Part shown: in pieces, positions 26,877 through 34,113 of the stretch
Position numbering within the stretch: the stretch's first letter is position 1
Layout of the letters: each line of letters begins with the position of its first letter
The notes under the pieces: generated by a model
Seen by the model: only the letters and a program-made list of their open reading frames with translations
Told to the model about the DNA's origin: nothing
Databases searched by the model: none
NCBI GenBank assembly: GCA_029561305.1
Contig: JAKQJG010000200.1
Coordinates: 1 to 40,762 of the forward strand
Origin: Bacteroidota bacterium
Lineage (GTDB): Bacteria; Bacteroidota; Bacteroidia; Chitinophagales; Chitinophagaceae
Reading direction: 5' to 3'
Length of the DNA: 40,762 nucleotides
Program-made: the position numbers and the translations under genes

Positions 26877-27473
26877 TTACCTGTCCACTATATAATTCAA
26901 TTCAGTCACGCCACAGGCAAATGACCGGTTTGTCAATAATTGCAGTTTTATTTTATTGCTGATATTTGTAAACAATGGAATGCCGCTTCCAAGAATAATT
27001 GGATTGACAAACAGCCAGTAGCCATCAATTAAGTTCAACTGCATAAGTGAATGCGTTGCTCCAGGGCTGCCAAAAAGAAGGATGTCGCTACTTCCGCCAT
27101 TGTCCGCTGAATGCGGTGCGCTGGATTTTTTTATTTCATTAATGTTTTCCGAAAGGTTGTCACTGATAATTTTTGTGTTCGTTAAACCCTCTTCATTCAT
27201 TGTTTTTGACAACACCAGTTTTTGAATTTTGTTATACCACTTTGAGTGTTCAACCTCGTGCCGGGTAGCATTGGGCTTATTTCCTGCAGCAGGCCAGTAG
27301 TTTTCCATCATCTGGTAAGTTACCCTTCCATATAATGCAGTATCACCTTTGCTTATGCGTTTCCCAACATGATCAAATATTTCTTCATTGGCTTTAATCC
27401 AATCCATTTCTCCGTTGGGACCTGCAACAAAACCGTCAAGCGAAATATGCATAAATGAAATGATGTTTCTCAT
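26877..27473 (-). CDS. Dihydrofolate reductase / RibD C-terminal-like protein
   Basis: This 198-residue protein begins MRNIISFMHISLDGFVAGPNGEMDW and has GDTALYGRVTYQMMENYWP, LVLSKTM and DILLFGSPGATHSLMQLNLIDGYWLFVNPIILGSGIPLF, the pattern of stand-alone RibD-C/DHFR-fold proteins (YyaP/YwjB-like). These bind NADPH in related enzymes, but their substrate is mostly unknown. Second-last gene of the minus operon, 15 bases after MmcQ/YjbR. Such genes are frequent in mobile accessory regions. Confidence 0.88.
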   Translation of the reverse strand: MRNIISFMHISLDGFVAGPNGEMDWIKANEEIFDHVGKRISKGDTALYGRVTYQMMENYWPAAGNKPNATRHEVEHSKWYNKIQKLVLSKTMNEEGLTNTKIISDNLSENINEIKKSSAPHSADNGGSSDILLFGSPGATHSLMQLNLIDGYWLFVNPIILGSGIPLFTNISNKIKLQLLTNRSFACGVTELNYIVDR

Positions 27474-27488
27474 TTTTACTGTTTTTAT

Positions 27489-27869
27489 TTAGTGACGATG
27501 AATGTTACTGCTGTCTGAATAATTCTTTGCCACTGGTCTAACTAAGTCTGCAAGTTTTTTGGGCGCTGTTTCACAATAGGCAGTTGTAACGGCATCAATA
27601 AACAATTGCTTTTTTATTTTACTCATTTCGATCAATGTCCAGCCTTGTTTACCCCACTTGTTATCAACCGGAAAAATGATCGGTTTGCCTGCAGTTGAAA
27701 AAATGTGCTGGTCAGTTTCTGATAGTTTGATACAGGCTCTCTTCTTTATCCCGTCGTAGTTGGCAAATATTTTCTTTTTAACCCTAAAAGAAGTTTTTTC
27801 GAAGTGAGGCTCTTCGGTTGCTGCTGGAAAGGACAGCGCCACTTTCCTCAATGTATCAATTGTTACCAT
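27489..27869 (-). CDS. MmcQ/YjbR family protein
   Basis: This 126-residue protein has the MmcQ/YjbR layout: TLRKVALSFPAATEEPHFEKTSFRVKKKIFA (given in parts SFPAATEEPHF and SFRVKKKIFA), KRACIKLS and WTLIEMSKIKKQLFIDAVTTAY. The family fold resembles a double-wing DNA-binding domain; function is unknown. It starts with ATG at 27869, 39 bases after the methionine aminopeptidase stop, within the same operon. Confidence 0.88.
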   Translation of the reverse strand: MVTIDTLRKVALSFPAATEEPHFEKTSFRVKKKIFANYDGIKKRACIKLSETDQHIFSTAGKPIIFPVDNKWGKQGWTLIEMSKIKKQLFIDAVTTAYCETAPKKLADLVRPVAKNYSDSSNIHRH

Positions 27870-27908
27870 GGCAAGCTATATTTTTTACCGGGTCAGTTTT
27901 CAATTTGA

Positions 27909-28673
27909 CTAATTCCAGATATCATTCATTGCTGTCAGCACAACCGGTTTGTTATCCGTCACCACAATGGTGTGTTCATGCTGCGCCATAAACCCTCCTT
28001 TGTTACCCACCATTGTCCAGCCGTCGGGTAAAGTTTCTGTATAAGTGGATGCAGTGGATATAAATGTCTCGATGGCAACAACAGTATTTTTCTTAAATCT
28101 TGCCAGGTTAGACCGGTCCCTGTAATTAGCTATTTCGGTTGGGTCTTCGTGCAAACTTCGTCCTATGCCATGCCCGGTAAGATCTTTGATGACTTTATAA
28201 CCACGCTTTTTTGCTTCAGTTTCTATCAAATGTCCAATATCGGCAATACGCACACCGCCCTTGATATTGTTGATGGCTTTATATAAAATTTGTTTTGAAG
28301 CCTCTATCAATGGCTGGTGCTGGTTCACATCTTTTCCTATTATAAATGAGCCGCCGTTGTCAGACCAAAAACCATTCATTTCGGCGGACACATCAATATT
28401 TACCAGGTCACCTTCTTTTAAAATATTTTTATCCGAAGGAATACCATGGCAAAACGCTGTGTTCACACTTATACAAGTACAGCCAGGAAATCCATAAGCT
28501 AAAGCGGGAGCTGATCTTGCTCCAAATCCTGCAAGAATGGATGCACCATAATCATCTAATTCTTTGGTCGTGATACCGGGTTGAGCATAGTCCCTCATTT
28601 TTTTTAAAGTACAAGCAACTGCTTCGCTTGCTTTCTGCATTCCATCTAATTCTGATTCTTTTGTTATCGACAT
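27909..28673 (-). CDS. map: Methionine aminopeptidase, type I (probable second copy)
   Basis: This 254-residue metalloprotease removes N-terminal methionine. The ligands are visible: Asp in NIDVSAEMNGFWSDNGG (two Asp), His in LTGHGIGRSLHEDP, Glu in VAIETF and Glu in AQHEHTIVV. CHGIPS matches the substrate pocket. It sits with accessory genes and not in the ribosomal-protein operon where the housekeeping copy is usually found, so it is probably a paralogue (inference). The ATG at 28673 is preferred to the frame start at 28712. Promoter module A lies about 73 bases upstream. Confidence 0.92.
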   Translation of the reverse strand: MSITKESELDGMQKASEAVACTLKKMRDYAQPGITTKELDDYGASILAGFGARSAPALAYGFPGCTCISVNTAFCHGIPSDKNILKEGDLVNIDVSAEMNGFWSDNGGSFIIGKDVNQHQPLIEASKQILYKAINNIKGGVRIADIGHLIETEAKKRGYKVIKDLTGHGIGRSLHEDPTEIANYRDRSNLARFKKNTVVAIETFISTASTYTETLPDGWTMVGNKGGFMAQHEHTIVVTDNKPVVLTAMNDIWN

Positions 28674-28745
28674 GGTTGAATAGATTAATCGCCTCTTTGG
28701 TTGAAGGCACAACTAAGTAACTGATGACACTTGTAATGATGTATC

Positions 28746-28782
28746 CCAAACTTACAGGATTGCTTTAACGCCGCCAAATAAA
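28746..28782 (-). promoter_or_regulatory. 37-bp promoter module, copy A (map operon)
   Basis: On the minus strand: TTTG, a 20-base spacer and TAAGTTTG. It aligns without gaps to copies at 32126, 33958 and 40122, including GGCGGC after the -33 and GCAAT about 5 bases before the -7. Lies 73 bases upstream of the map ATG. Confidence 0.75.
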
Positions 28783-28876
28783 GGAGTGCAACGAAAGATC
28801 TGCGGGGAAAAATTCCAGAATATTGGCAGCTGGTTTCCACATAAAATAAATTCGGAAATCAATAGCAAACTTTCTA

Positions 28877-28884
28877 TAACTTTA
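28877..28884 (+). promoter_or_regulatory. Possible -7 element for the molybdenum hydroxylase operon
   Basis: TAACTTTA is one base off TAnnTTTG and 34 bases before the ATG at 28918. Confidence 0.3.
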
Positions 28885-28917
28885 TTGTCTACTCATTTTA
28901 TTGTAAAAAATTTCAGC

Positions 28918-29376
28918 ATGGCAACATTCAATCTCCACATTAATGGAAAACAACAGCAGGTGGATGCAGATCCATCTACCCCTGTATTATGGGTATTAAG
29001 GGATAATCTCAACCTGGTTGGTACTAAGTTTGGATGCGGCATAGCCATGTGCGGTGCCTGCACCATTCATGTGGATGATGTGGCAACCCGTTCCTGCGTG
29101 TTGCCCGTATCAGCTATTGGCAGTAAGAAAATAACAACGATAGAAGGGCTTTCAGAAAAAGCCGACCATCCGGTACAAAAAGCGTGGATGGAAAAAGATG
29201 TACCTCAATGTGGTTATTGCCAGGCGGGACAGATCATGACGGCCGCTGCATTATTAAAAAAGAATGCCAATCCCAGCGATGAAGAAATTGAATCAACCAT
29301 GAGTGGCAACCTTTGCCGTTGTGGCACTTACCAGAGGATAAAGGCAGCCATAAAAACTGCCGCTGCTTCACTATAA
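28918..29376 (+). CDS. Molybdenum hydroxylase small subunit with two 2Fe-2S clusters (IorA-like)
   Basis: This 152-residue electron-transfer subunit has an N-terminal ferredoxin-type cluster (Cys40, Cys45, Cys48, Cys60 in [14 protein letters not shown] and SC) and a C-terminal helical cluster (Cys98, Cys101, Cys133, Cys135 in QCGYCQAG and LCRCG), as in isoquinoline 1-oxidoreductase and aldehyde dehydrogenase small subunits. The frame is open upstream to 28786 but the ATG at 28918 starts the conserved [10 protein letters not shown]. The large subunit follows 10 bases later. It pairs with it to pass electrons out of the enzyme. Confidence 0.94.
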   Translation: MATFNLHINGKQQQVDADPSTPVLWVLRDNLNLVGTKFGCGIAMCGACTIHVDDVATRSCVLPVSAIGSKKITTIEGLSEKADHPVQKAWMEKDVPQCGYCQAGQIMTAAALLKKNANPSDEEIESTMSGNLCRCGTYQRIKAAIKTAAASL

Positions 29377-29386
29377 AATTTTAGCT

Positions 29387-31618
29387 ATGTCAACAAATGC
29401 ATTTAACAGGAGAAGATTTATAAAAGTATCTGCTTTGGCCGGGGGCGGTATGCTGCTCACATTTGATTTATTGAATGGTTGCAAGCCTGCCGTGAGTGAC
29501 GTGGTAACGTTGCCAAAAGAATGGTATCAACTGAACGGGTATTTAAAGATAGGCGACAATGGATTGATCACCTTGATGTCGCCCAACCCGGAGATCGGGC
29601 AGAATGTAAAAACAAGTATGCCCATGATGGTGGCAGAAGAATTGGATGTAGACTGGAAAGATGTGATGGTAGAACAGGCGGCGCTTAATGCCGATCTGTA
29701 TAAACCCATGCAGATTGCAGGTGGCAGTAATTCCATCAGTGCATCATGGGAAGCCATGCGTACTGCCGGTGCTACCGCAAAGCAAATGCTGAAACAGGCA
29801 GCAGCCAACGAATGGAAAGTACCGGTGGCGGAGATATTGACAACAAATGGTATGTTGAGCCATAAAGCCAGTGGCAAATCGGCTGGCTATGGTGTTTTCG
29901 CTTCTGCTGCATCAAAATTACCGGTACCCGAAAAAGTGGCGCTGAAAAAAGTAAGTGAATTTACAATCATCGGCACCAGCCGTAAGAATGTAGATGGACA
30001 AAAAATTGTTTCAGGTCAACCGCTTTTTGGTTTGGATTACAAAGAAGAAGGAATGCTGATCGCCATGATCGTACATCCCGGTGCATTTGGACAACAGTTA
30101 AAAGAAAGCGATATAAGCGGCGTAAAAACTATGCCCGGTATTGTGGATGCATTTTTTGTGGACGTGTATCCAGAAAAATTGGAACGACAGTGGAGTGATG
30201 TTGCTGCCTTTCCAAAATTATTGGCCATTGTGGGTAAATCCACCTGGCAAGTGATGCAGGCTAAAAAGACGGTAAAAGTGGAAACAGAACCTATCAAACC
30301 CACGAGCAAAAAAATGAATGTTTTTGGTACGGATGTGGAAATGATCACACCTGCGGGACCGGAGAATACCGCTATGCACAAAGAAAAAATGATGGCTGGT
30401 GCTCCTTCAAGAACCAAGACGGTAAGAAAAGATGGTGACCCCGAAGCGGTATTTAAAAAAGCAGCTACCATCATTGAACGCAGTTATTCCTGTCCTTTTT
30501 TGGCACACAGCACTATGGAGCCAATGAATTTTTTCGCTGATGTAAAAGAGGGCAGTGCCATACTAACCGGACCGGTACAAACGCCTTCCTTTCTTGAAAA
30601 AACCATTTCTGACAGGCTTGGTTTGCCATTGGATAAAGTGGAAGTGAAAATGACCCGTATGGGCGGAGGCTTTGGCAGGAGGCTCTATGGACATTTTGGT
30701 GTGGAAGCTGCGGTGATCTCTCAAAAAATGAAGGCGCCTGTAAAACTGATCTATACCAGGGAAGACGATATGACAAACGGCGTATACCGCCCTGCATATT
30801 ATGCTACCTACCGGGCAGCCTTAGACGAAAACAAAAACCTGCTGGCTTTTCATGTAAAGGCAGGTGGTATCCCCGAAAGCCCCTTGCATGCCAACCGGTT
30901 TCCGGCAGGTGCTATTGAACATTACCTGGCCGAAGAATGGGATATACCTACCAATATCAGTGTGGGTGCTTTCAGGGCGCCTGCTTCTAATTTTATAGCC
31001 GGGGCAGAACAATCTTTTTTAGACGAACTGGCGGAAGCCATGGGTAAAGACCCCATACAGTTCCGCCTGGAGCTTTGTGAAAAAGCGAAAAGCAAACCAG
31101 TTGGTAAAGACAATGATTATGAAATTGACCGCTATGCAGGGGTATTAAAATTGGTAAGGGAAAAATCAGGCTGGGGTACGCCTGCAGCACCTGGTGTGGC
31201 AAGGGGAGTGGCTTCCTATTTCTGCCACCGGAGTTATGTGGCGCATGTGGTTGACATCGTGATGAAGAACAACAAACCCGTTATAGAAAAAGTTACAACG
31301 GCGGTAGACTGTGGTATCGTGGTAAACCCGGATGCAGCTACGAATTTGTCTGAAGGTGCTGTAACAGATGCCATCGGTCATGCGATGTACAGTGCCATCA
31401 CTTTTACTAACGGTGTACCTGACCAGAAAAATTTTGATGGCTACAAACTGATCCGTTATTCGGAAGCGCCTAAAAAAATAGAAACCCATTTTCTGAAATC
31501 TGAAGTGGACCCAACAGGTATGGGAGAACCATCCGGTCCGCCTGCGATTGGTGCATTGGCCAATGCGTTATACAAAGCAACGGGCAAGCGTTTTTATGAT
31601 CAGCCGTTTTTTGGGTAG
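29387..31618 (+). CDS. Molybdopterin-binding large subunit, isoquinoline 1-oxidoreductase-like (IorB)
   Basis: This 743-residue catalytic subunit of the xanthine oxidase superfamily carries an N-terminal twin-arginine signal (NRRRFIKVSALAGGGML followed by NGC, a possible lipidation site), so the complex is exported folded. MGGGFGRRLYG and GAFRAPASN match molybdenum-cofactor binding segments and GMGEPSGPPAIGALANAL carries the catalytic Glu. The substrate (N-heterocycle or aldehyde) cannot be assigned. No CoxD/XdhC-type maturation gene or cytochrome partner is in the window. Confidence 0.93.
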   Translation: MSTNAFNRRRFIKVSALAGGGMLLTFDLLNGCKPAVSDVVTLPKEWYQLNGYLKIGDNGLITLMSPNPEIGQNVKTSMPMMVAEELDVDWKDVMVEQAALNADLYKPMQIAGGSNSISASWEAMRTAGATAKQMLKQAAANEWKVPVAEILTTNGMLSHKASGKSAGYGVFASAASKLPVPEKVALKKVSEFTIIGTSRKNVDGQKIVSGQPLFGLDYKEEGMLIAMIVHPGAFGQQLKESDISGVKTMPGIVDAFFVDVYPEKLERQWSDVAAFPKLLAIVGKSTWQVMQAKKTVKVETEPIKPTSKKMNVFGTDVEMITPAGPENTAMHKEKMMAGAPSRTKTVRKDGDPEAVFKKAATIIERSYSCPFLAHSTMEPMNFFADVKEGSAILTGPVQTPSFLEKTISDRLGLPLDKVEVKMTRMGGGFGRRLYGHFGVEAAVISQKMKAPVKLIYTREDDMTNGVYRPAYYATYRAALDENKNLLAFHVKAGGIPESPLHANRFPAGAIEHYLAEEWDIPTNISVGAFRAPASNFIAGAEQSFLDELAEAMGKDPIQFRLELCEKAKSKPVGKDNDYEIDRYAGVLKLVREKSGWGTPAAPGVARGVASYFCHRSYVAHVVDIVMKNNKPVIEKVTTAVDCGIVVNPDAATNLSEGAVTDAIGHAMYSAITFTNGVPDQKNFDGYKLIRYSEAPKKIETHFLKSEVDPTGMGEPSGPPAIGALANALYKATGKRFYDQPFFG

Positions 31619-31646
31619 GGAGTTGGATGTTGTGAAAATGTATTGC

Positions 31647-31675
31647 GCATTCGTGTGTCACGAACGCCGGCTTAG
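31647..31675 (-). repeat. 3' boundary repeat, copy H
   Basis: Plus-strand CATTCGTG...CACGAAC..CGGCTTAG, related to copies at 32269 and 34080 (CATTCATG...CCAAC..AGGCTT). It forms a hairpin over 31645-31667 (TTCGTG/CACGAA plus GCG/CGC with two bulged bases). It lies between the 3' ends of the plus-strand hydroxylase operon and the minus-strand gene at 31759, and may also act as a terminator. Confidence 0.5.
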
Positions 31676-31758
31676 GTATATGAGTGATAGTGTATTAAAT
31701 TAACGTATGTGGTGTTTGAAAATGCGGATTCAATCCTGTTCCACAAACGCATACTTAG

Positions 31759-32070
31759 TTATTTTTTATCTTCTTCTGCATGGTTAAGTTCAGGGGATGC
31801 CATTTCTCTTGAAACAAAATGCATTGTGCCTTGTTTCTTCCAGACTCTGGTCGCAAAAACTATTCCCGTTACTAAGCCAATAAGTACAATGCCGATACCA
31901 ATTACAAGTCTTAATGTAGTCGGGTCGGAAAAGTAAATGCCAGCTCCCACCAGGAGGCCAACTGATAATGGAAATGCAGCAATTTGTAACCACCCAACTA
32001 CTTCTGTGAAATAATCAAAGGGCGACATTCCCTCCTTTTTTGTTTCTCTATTTTGAATTTTGAAAGACAT
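31759..32070 (-). CDS. Small two-helix membrane protein, unknown
   Basis: This 103-residue protein has a hydrophilic N-terminus (MSFKIQNRETKKEGMSPFDYF), two hydrophobic segments (LQIAAFPLSVGLLVGAGIYF and LVIGIGIVLIGLVTGIVFAT) and a charged C-terminus. No family recognised. An internal ATG (residue 15) is an alternative start. It is the only gene in the 31676-32295 interval, with promoter module B 56 bases upstream and a boundary repeat at each side. Confidence 0.7.
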   Translation of the reverse strand: MSFKIQNRETKKEGMSPFDYFTEVVGWLQIAAFPLSVGLLVGAGIYFSDPTTLRLVIGIGIVLIGLVTGIVFATRVWKKQGTMHFVSREMASPELNHAEEDKK

Positions 32071-32125
32071 AACTATGAAGCTAAAAGTGCTGTGTTAAAT
32101 AGCATGACTCTGGTATTTCCGTAAT

Positions 32126-32162
32126 TCAAACTTACATTATTGCGGCAGTGCCGCCAAATAAA
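32126..32162 (-). promoter_or_regulatory. 37-bp promoter module, copy B
   Basis: Minus strand: TTTGGCGGC, then GCAATAATGTAAGTTTGA, spacer of 20 bases between TTTG and TAAGTTTG. GCGGCA-C-TGCCGC in the spacer is a perfect palindrome, shared with copy D. 56 bases before the ATG at 32070. Confidence 0.75.
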
Positions 32163-32268
32163 TCGGGTTATGGCAGGCATTATAAAGAAGCTGCTCAAAG
32201 TGACAATGGGGTGAAATTATAAAGAGGTAATTTTTAATTTAATAGGGGTTGTGTTTGTTCATTGTGGT

Positions 32269-32295
32269 GCATTCATGGCTGCCAACGGAGGCTTG
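32269..32295 (-). repeat. 3' boundary repeat, copy B
   Basis: Plus-strand CATTCATGGCTGCCAACGG then AGGCTTGG. It begins 6 bases after the stop of the lipoprotein gene ending at 32301. With promoter copy B it forms a 170-bp element homologous to 33958-34107. Confidence 0.6.
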
Positions 32296-32300
32296 GTTTT

Positions 32301-32885
32301 CTACGGCGCTTTGAAATACTCAACAACAATATCAATTTCCTGCCAGGTCTTATCAACAAAGTCAAAAACACGTTTCTTTAAGCCGATAGTTAAATTGCCG
32401 CCCTCTTTTAAAGTCAGGTTATTTATTTTGCCGATCTCATTAGTGTATGCCGGATTTGAACTGGTGACACGTACACTATTGTTTCCGTTGAATTCGTACG
32501 TATAGCCGAGCAATTCATTTTTATATGTCATCAAAAATGCAGTATTGTCGCTTAAAGAATCAATTACCTGGTGTGGGAAATTGAAATCAATATATTTAGC
32601 CATAACAGACTGATTATGCAGTGGCCTTACTTCAATATAATTTCTTATTGATTCAAAATTGTAAAATGAGATGTATTGTCCGTCAGGCGTTGTCACCGGG
32701 CCTGAGATTTCAGAATATAAGTCTGTGGATTTTAGGCCGTCATTGTTCATGTCAACTGCAACAGTTGATGTGATTTTTTTAGCTTCATAATATCCCGGGA
32801 AAGAATCTTGAATGGACGGTGTTGGGTTCTTTTTACAGCTACAAAATGGTAGCGAAATAAAAAAAATAAGTAGAAACCTGTACAT
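32301..32885 (-). CDS. Hypothetical lipoprotein
   Basis: This 194-residue protein has a lipoprotein signal MYRFLLIFFISLPFCSCKK; the Cys in FCSC is the probable lipidation site. The mature part is beta-rich (YYEAKKITSTVAVDMNNDG, TTPDGQYISFYNFES, GLKKRVFDFVDKTWQEIDIVVEYF) and not recognised. Probably a periplasmic or outer membrane lipoprotein. No promoter of the 37-bp type lies between it and the next lipoprotein gene upstream at 33060, so the two may be transcribed together, 174 bases apart. Confidence 0.75.
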   Translation of the reverse strand: MYRFLLIFFISLPFCSCKKNPTPSIQDSFPGYYEAKKITSTVAVDMNNDGLKSTDLYSEISGPVTTPDGQYISFYNFESIRNYIEVRPLHNQSVMAKYIDFNFPHQVIDSLSDNTAFLMTYKNELLGYTYEFNGNNSVRVTSSNPAYTNEIGKINNLTLKEGGNLTIGLKKRVFDFVDKTWQEIDIVVEYFKAP

Positions 32886-33016
32886 ATTAGTTTGTTTAAG
32901 GTGTTGTGTTTAGAGCTTTGGATTGTGTGAATCTTTTTTTTTGCCTTGCCTGCAACGGCCAGGTACTGCTGCATACGGGATGTTTTATAATGTTCCCACC
33001 AGCAGCAACCACAATG

Positions 33017-33939
33017 TCAGGTGCAACCCTCCATGTCCAATATAAAATTAAATCTTTAATCAGTAATAGCTAAATTCAACATAAGACTGTAGTGCACCTG
33101 AAATAGTTCCATTTATTACATTACCATTATTATTCCTGTTCCAGCTACAAGTCCTTTCTATGGCCGGGTCAGTATCAGTCCGGAATATAAGTTTTCTAAA
33201 AAGATCTTTAGATGTAAAATCATGAAAGCCGCCGTATCCATCATAAGTTAAAATATGTAACAAAGGGCCAATTGTTGAGGTAATGGCCGGTTGGTATGCA
33301 GGATTTGAAAAAGACGTGTATTCGCATTGAAGTGATCCGGAAAGCACCGCAGTAGGGTTGCCATTTGAATAATAAACTCTTCGCTCAAGTATGTTTCCAT
33401 TACTTACAAATATACTATCCACCTGCCTGTCCGAAAAATTGCCACCAAATAGAAAGGTGGATGAAATTCCCGTATTAGAATAAGAATAGTACACTACATT
33501 GTGGGTTCCATTTAAACTTGTATCCTTGACAATTCTATTTTGAGAGTCAAATGTTAGAGAATGATTTTCCACTTGCGATAAACCCGTAAAAACATAGGAT
33601 TGAGGTATCATTTCATTTAAATTATACTGGAAGGAAGCCTCCAATCTTGCCTGAACTACCGATAGGCCGTTACTATCCCATTTGTGTTGAGCATAGCTTA
33701 TCAAGCGCATATCCGTATCATACAAAAAAGAATCTGCAATCAAAGACCTGTCATAGTAATACTTGATTGTAGACAAATATGGTTGACTTGCAGGTCTGGC
33801 ACTATTGCTATCCTTTTTGCAAGAAGTACAAAAAATTATAAAAGAAAAAAAGACAAGATATTTCATGTGTAGAGTATTTAATTGAAAATATGGATTGCGA
33901 TCCGCAAAGTTGAATGAATTAAAGTTGGGTTGCACCTGA
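33017..33939. repeat. 13-bp perfect inverted repeat flanking the lipoprotein gene
   Basis: TCAGGTGCAACCC at 33017-33029 is the exact reverse complement of GGGTTGCACCTGA at 33927-33939. The pair brackets the gene 33060-33866, 31 bases beyond its stop and 60 bases before its start, but inside promoter module C. Confidence 0.6.
33060..33866 (-). CDS. Hypothetical lipoprotein
   Basis: This 268-residue protein starts MKYLVFFSFIIFCTSCKKD with a lipobox TSC, so it is a predicted lipoprotein. The mature part is Tyr-, Ser- and Asn-rich with repeated short beta segments (STIKYYYDRSLIADSFLYD, RIVKDTSLNGTHNVVYYSYS), reminiscent of YD-type secreted proteins of Bacteroidota, but no family is assigned. The ATG at 33866 is preferred over the ATG at 33935, which would put 23 residues before the signal peptide. 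Promoter module C lies 92 bases upstream. Confidence 0.75.
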   Translation of the reverse strand: MKYLVFFSFIIFCTSCKKDSNSARPASQPYLSTIKYYYDRSLIADSFLYDTDMRLISYAQHKWDSNGLSVVQARLEASFQYNLNEMIPQSYVFTGLSQVENHSLTFDSQNRIVKDTSLNGTHNVVYYSYSNTGISSTFLFGGNFSDRQVDSIFVSNGNILERRVYYSNGNPTAVLSGSLQCEYTSFSNPAYQPAITSTIGPLLHILTYDGYGGFHDFTSKDLFRKLIFRTDTDPAIERTCSWNRNNNGNVINGTISGALQSYVEFSYY

Positions 33940-33957
33940 TTCTTGTATAGCCGAAAG

Positions 33958-33994
33958 TCAAACTTACATTATTGCATCAACGCCACCAAATGAA
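33958..33994 (-). promoter_or_regulatory. 37-bp promoter module, copy C
   Basis: Minus strand: CATTTGGTGGC, then GCAATAATGTAAGTTTGA; TTTG to TAAGTTTG spacing is 20 bases. Drives the lipoprotein gene starting at 33866. Confidence 0.75.
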
Positions 33995-34079
33995 GCAGAG
34001 TATCGCAGGCCATTTTTAAAAGGCACTCATAATAACAGTAGGGGAGAAGCTATTGCAGGAGGGAATTAAGCATCGTGTT

Positions 34080-34107
34080 ACATTCATGTGCTGCCAACAC
34101 AGGCTTA
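34080..34107 (-). repeat. 3' boundary repeat, copy C
   Basis: Plus-strand ACATTCATGTGCTGCCAAC then ACAGGCTTA. It starts 6 bases after the receptor stop at 34114. GTGTT/AACAC flanks allow an imperfect hairpin. Homologous to copy B. Confidence 0.6.
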
Positions 34108-34113
34108 ACATGC

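Noticed and set aside
32950-32963. Possible extra boundary repeat (CTGCAACGGCCAGG) between the two lipoprotein genes
   Set aside because: Only a short partial match to the CTGCCAACGG core; cannot be told from chance.
33932-33957. Possible truncated hairpin repeat next to promoter C (AAGTT ... AGCCGAAAG)
   Set aside because: Just a few matching bases at both ends and no inner stem.
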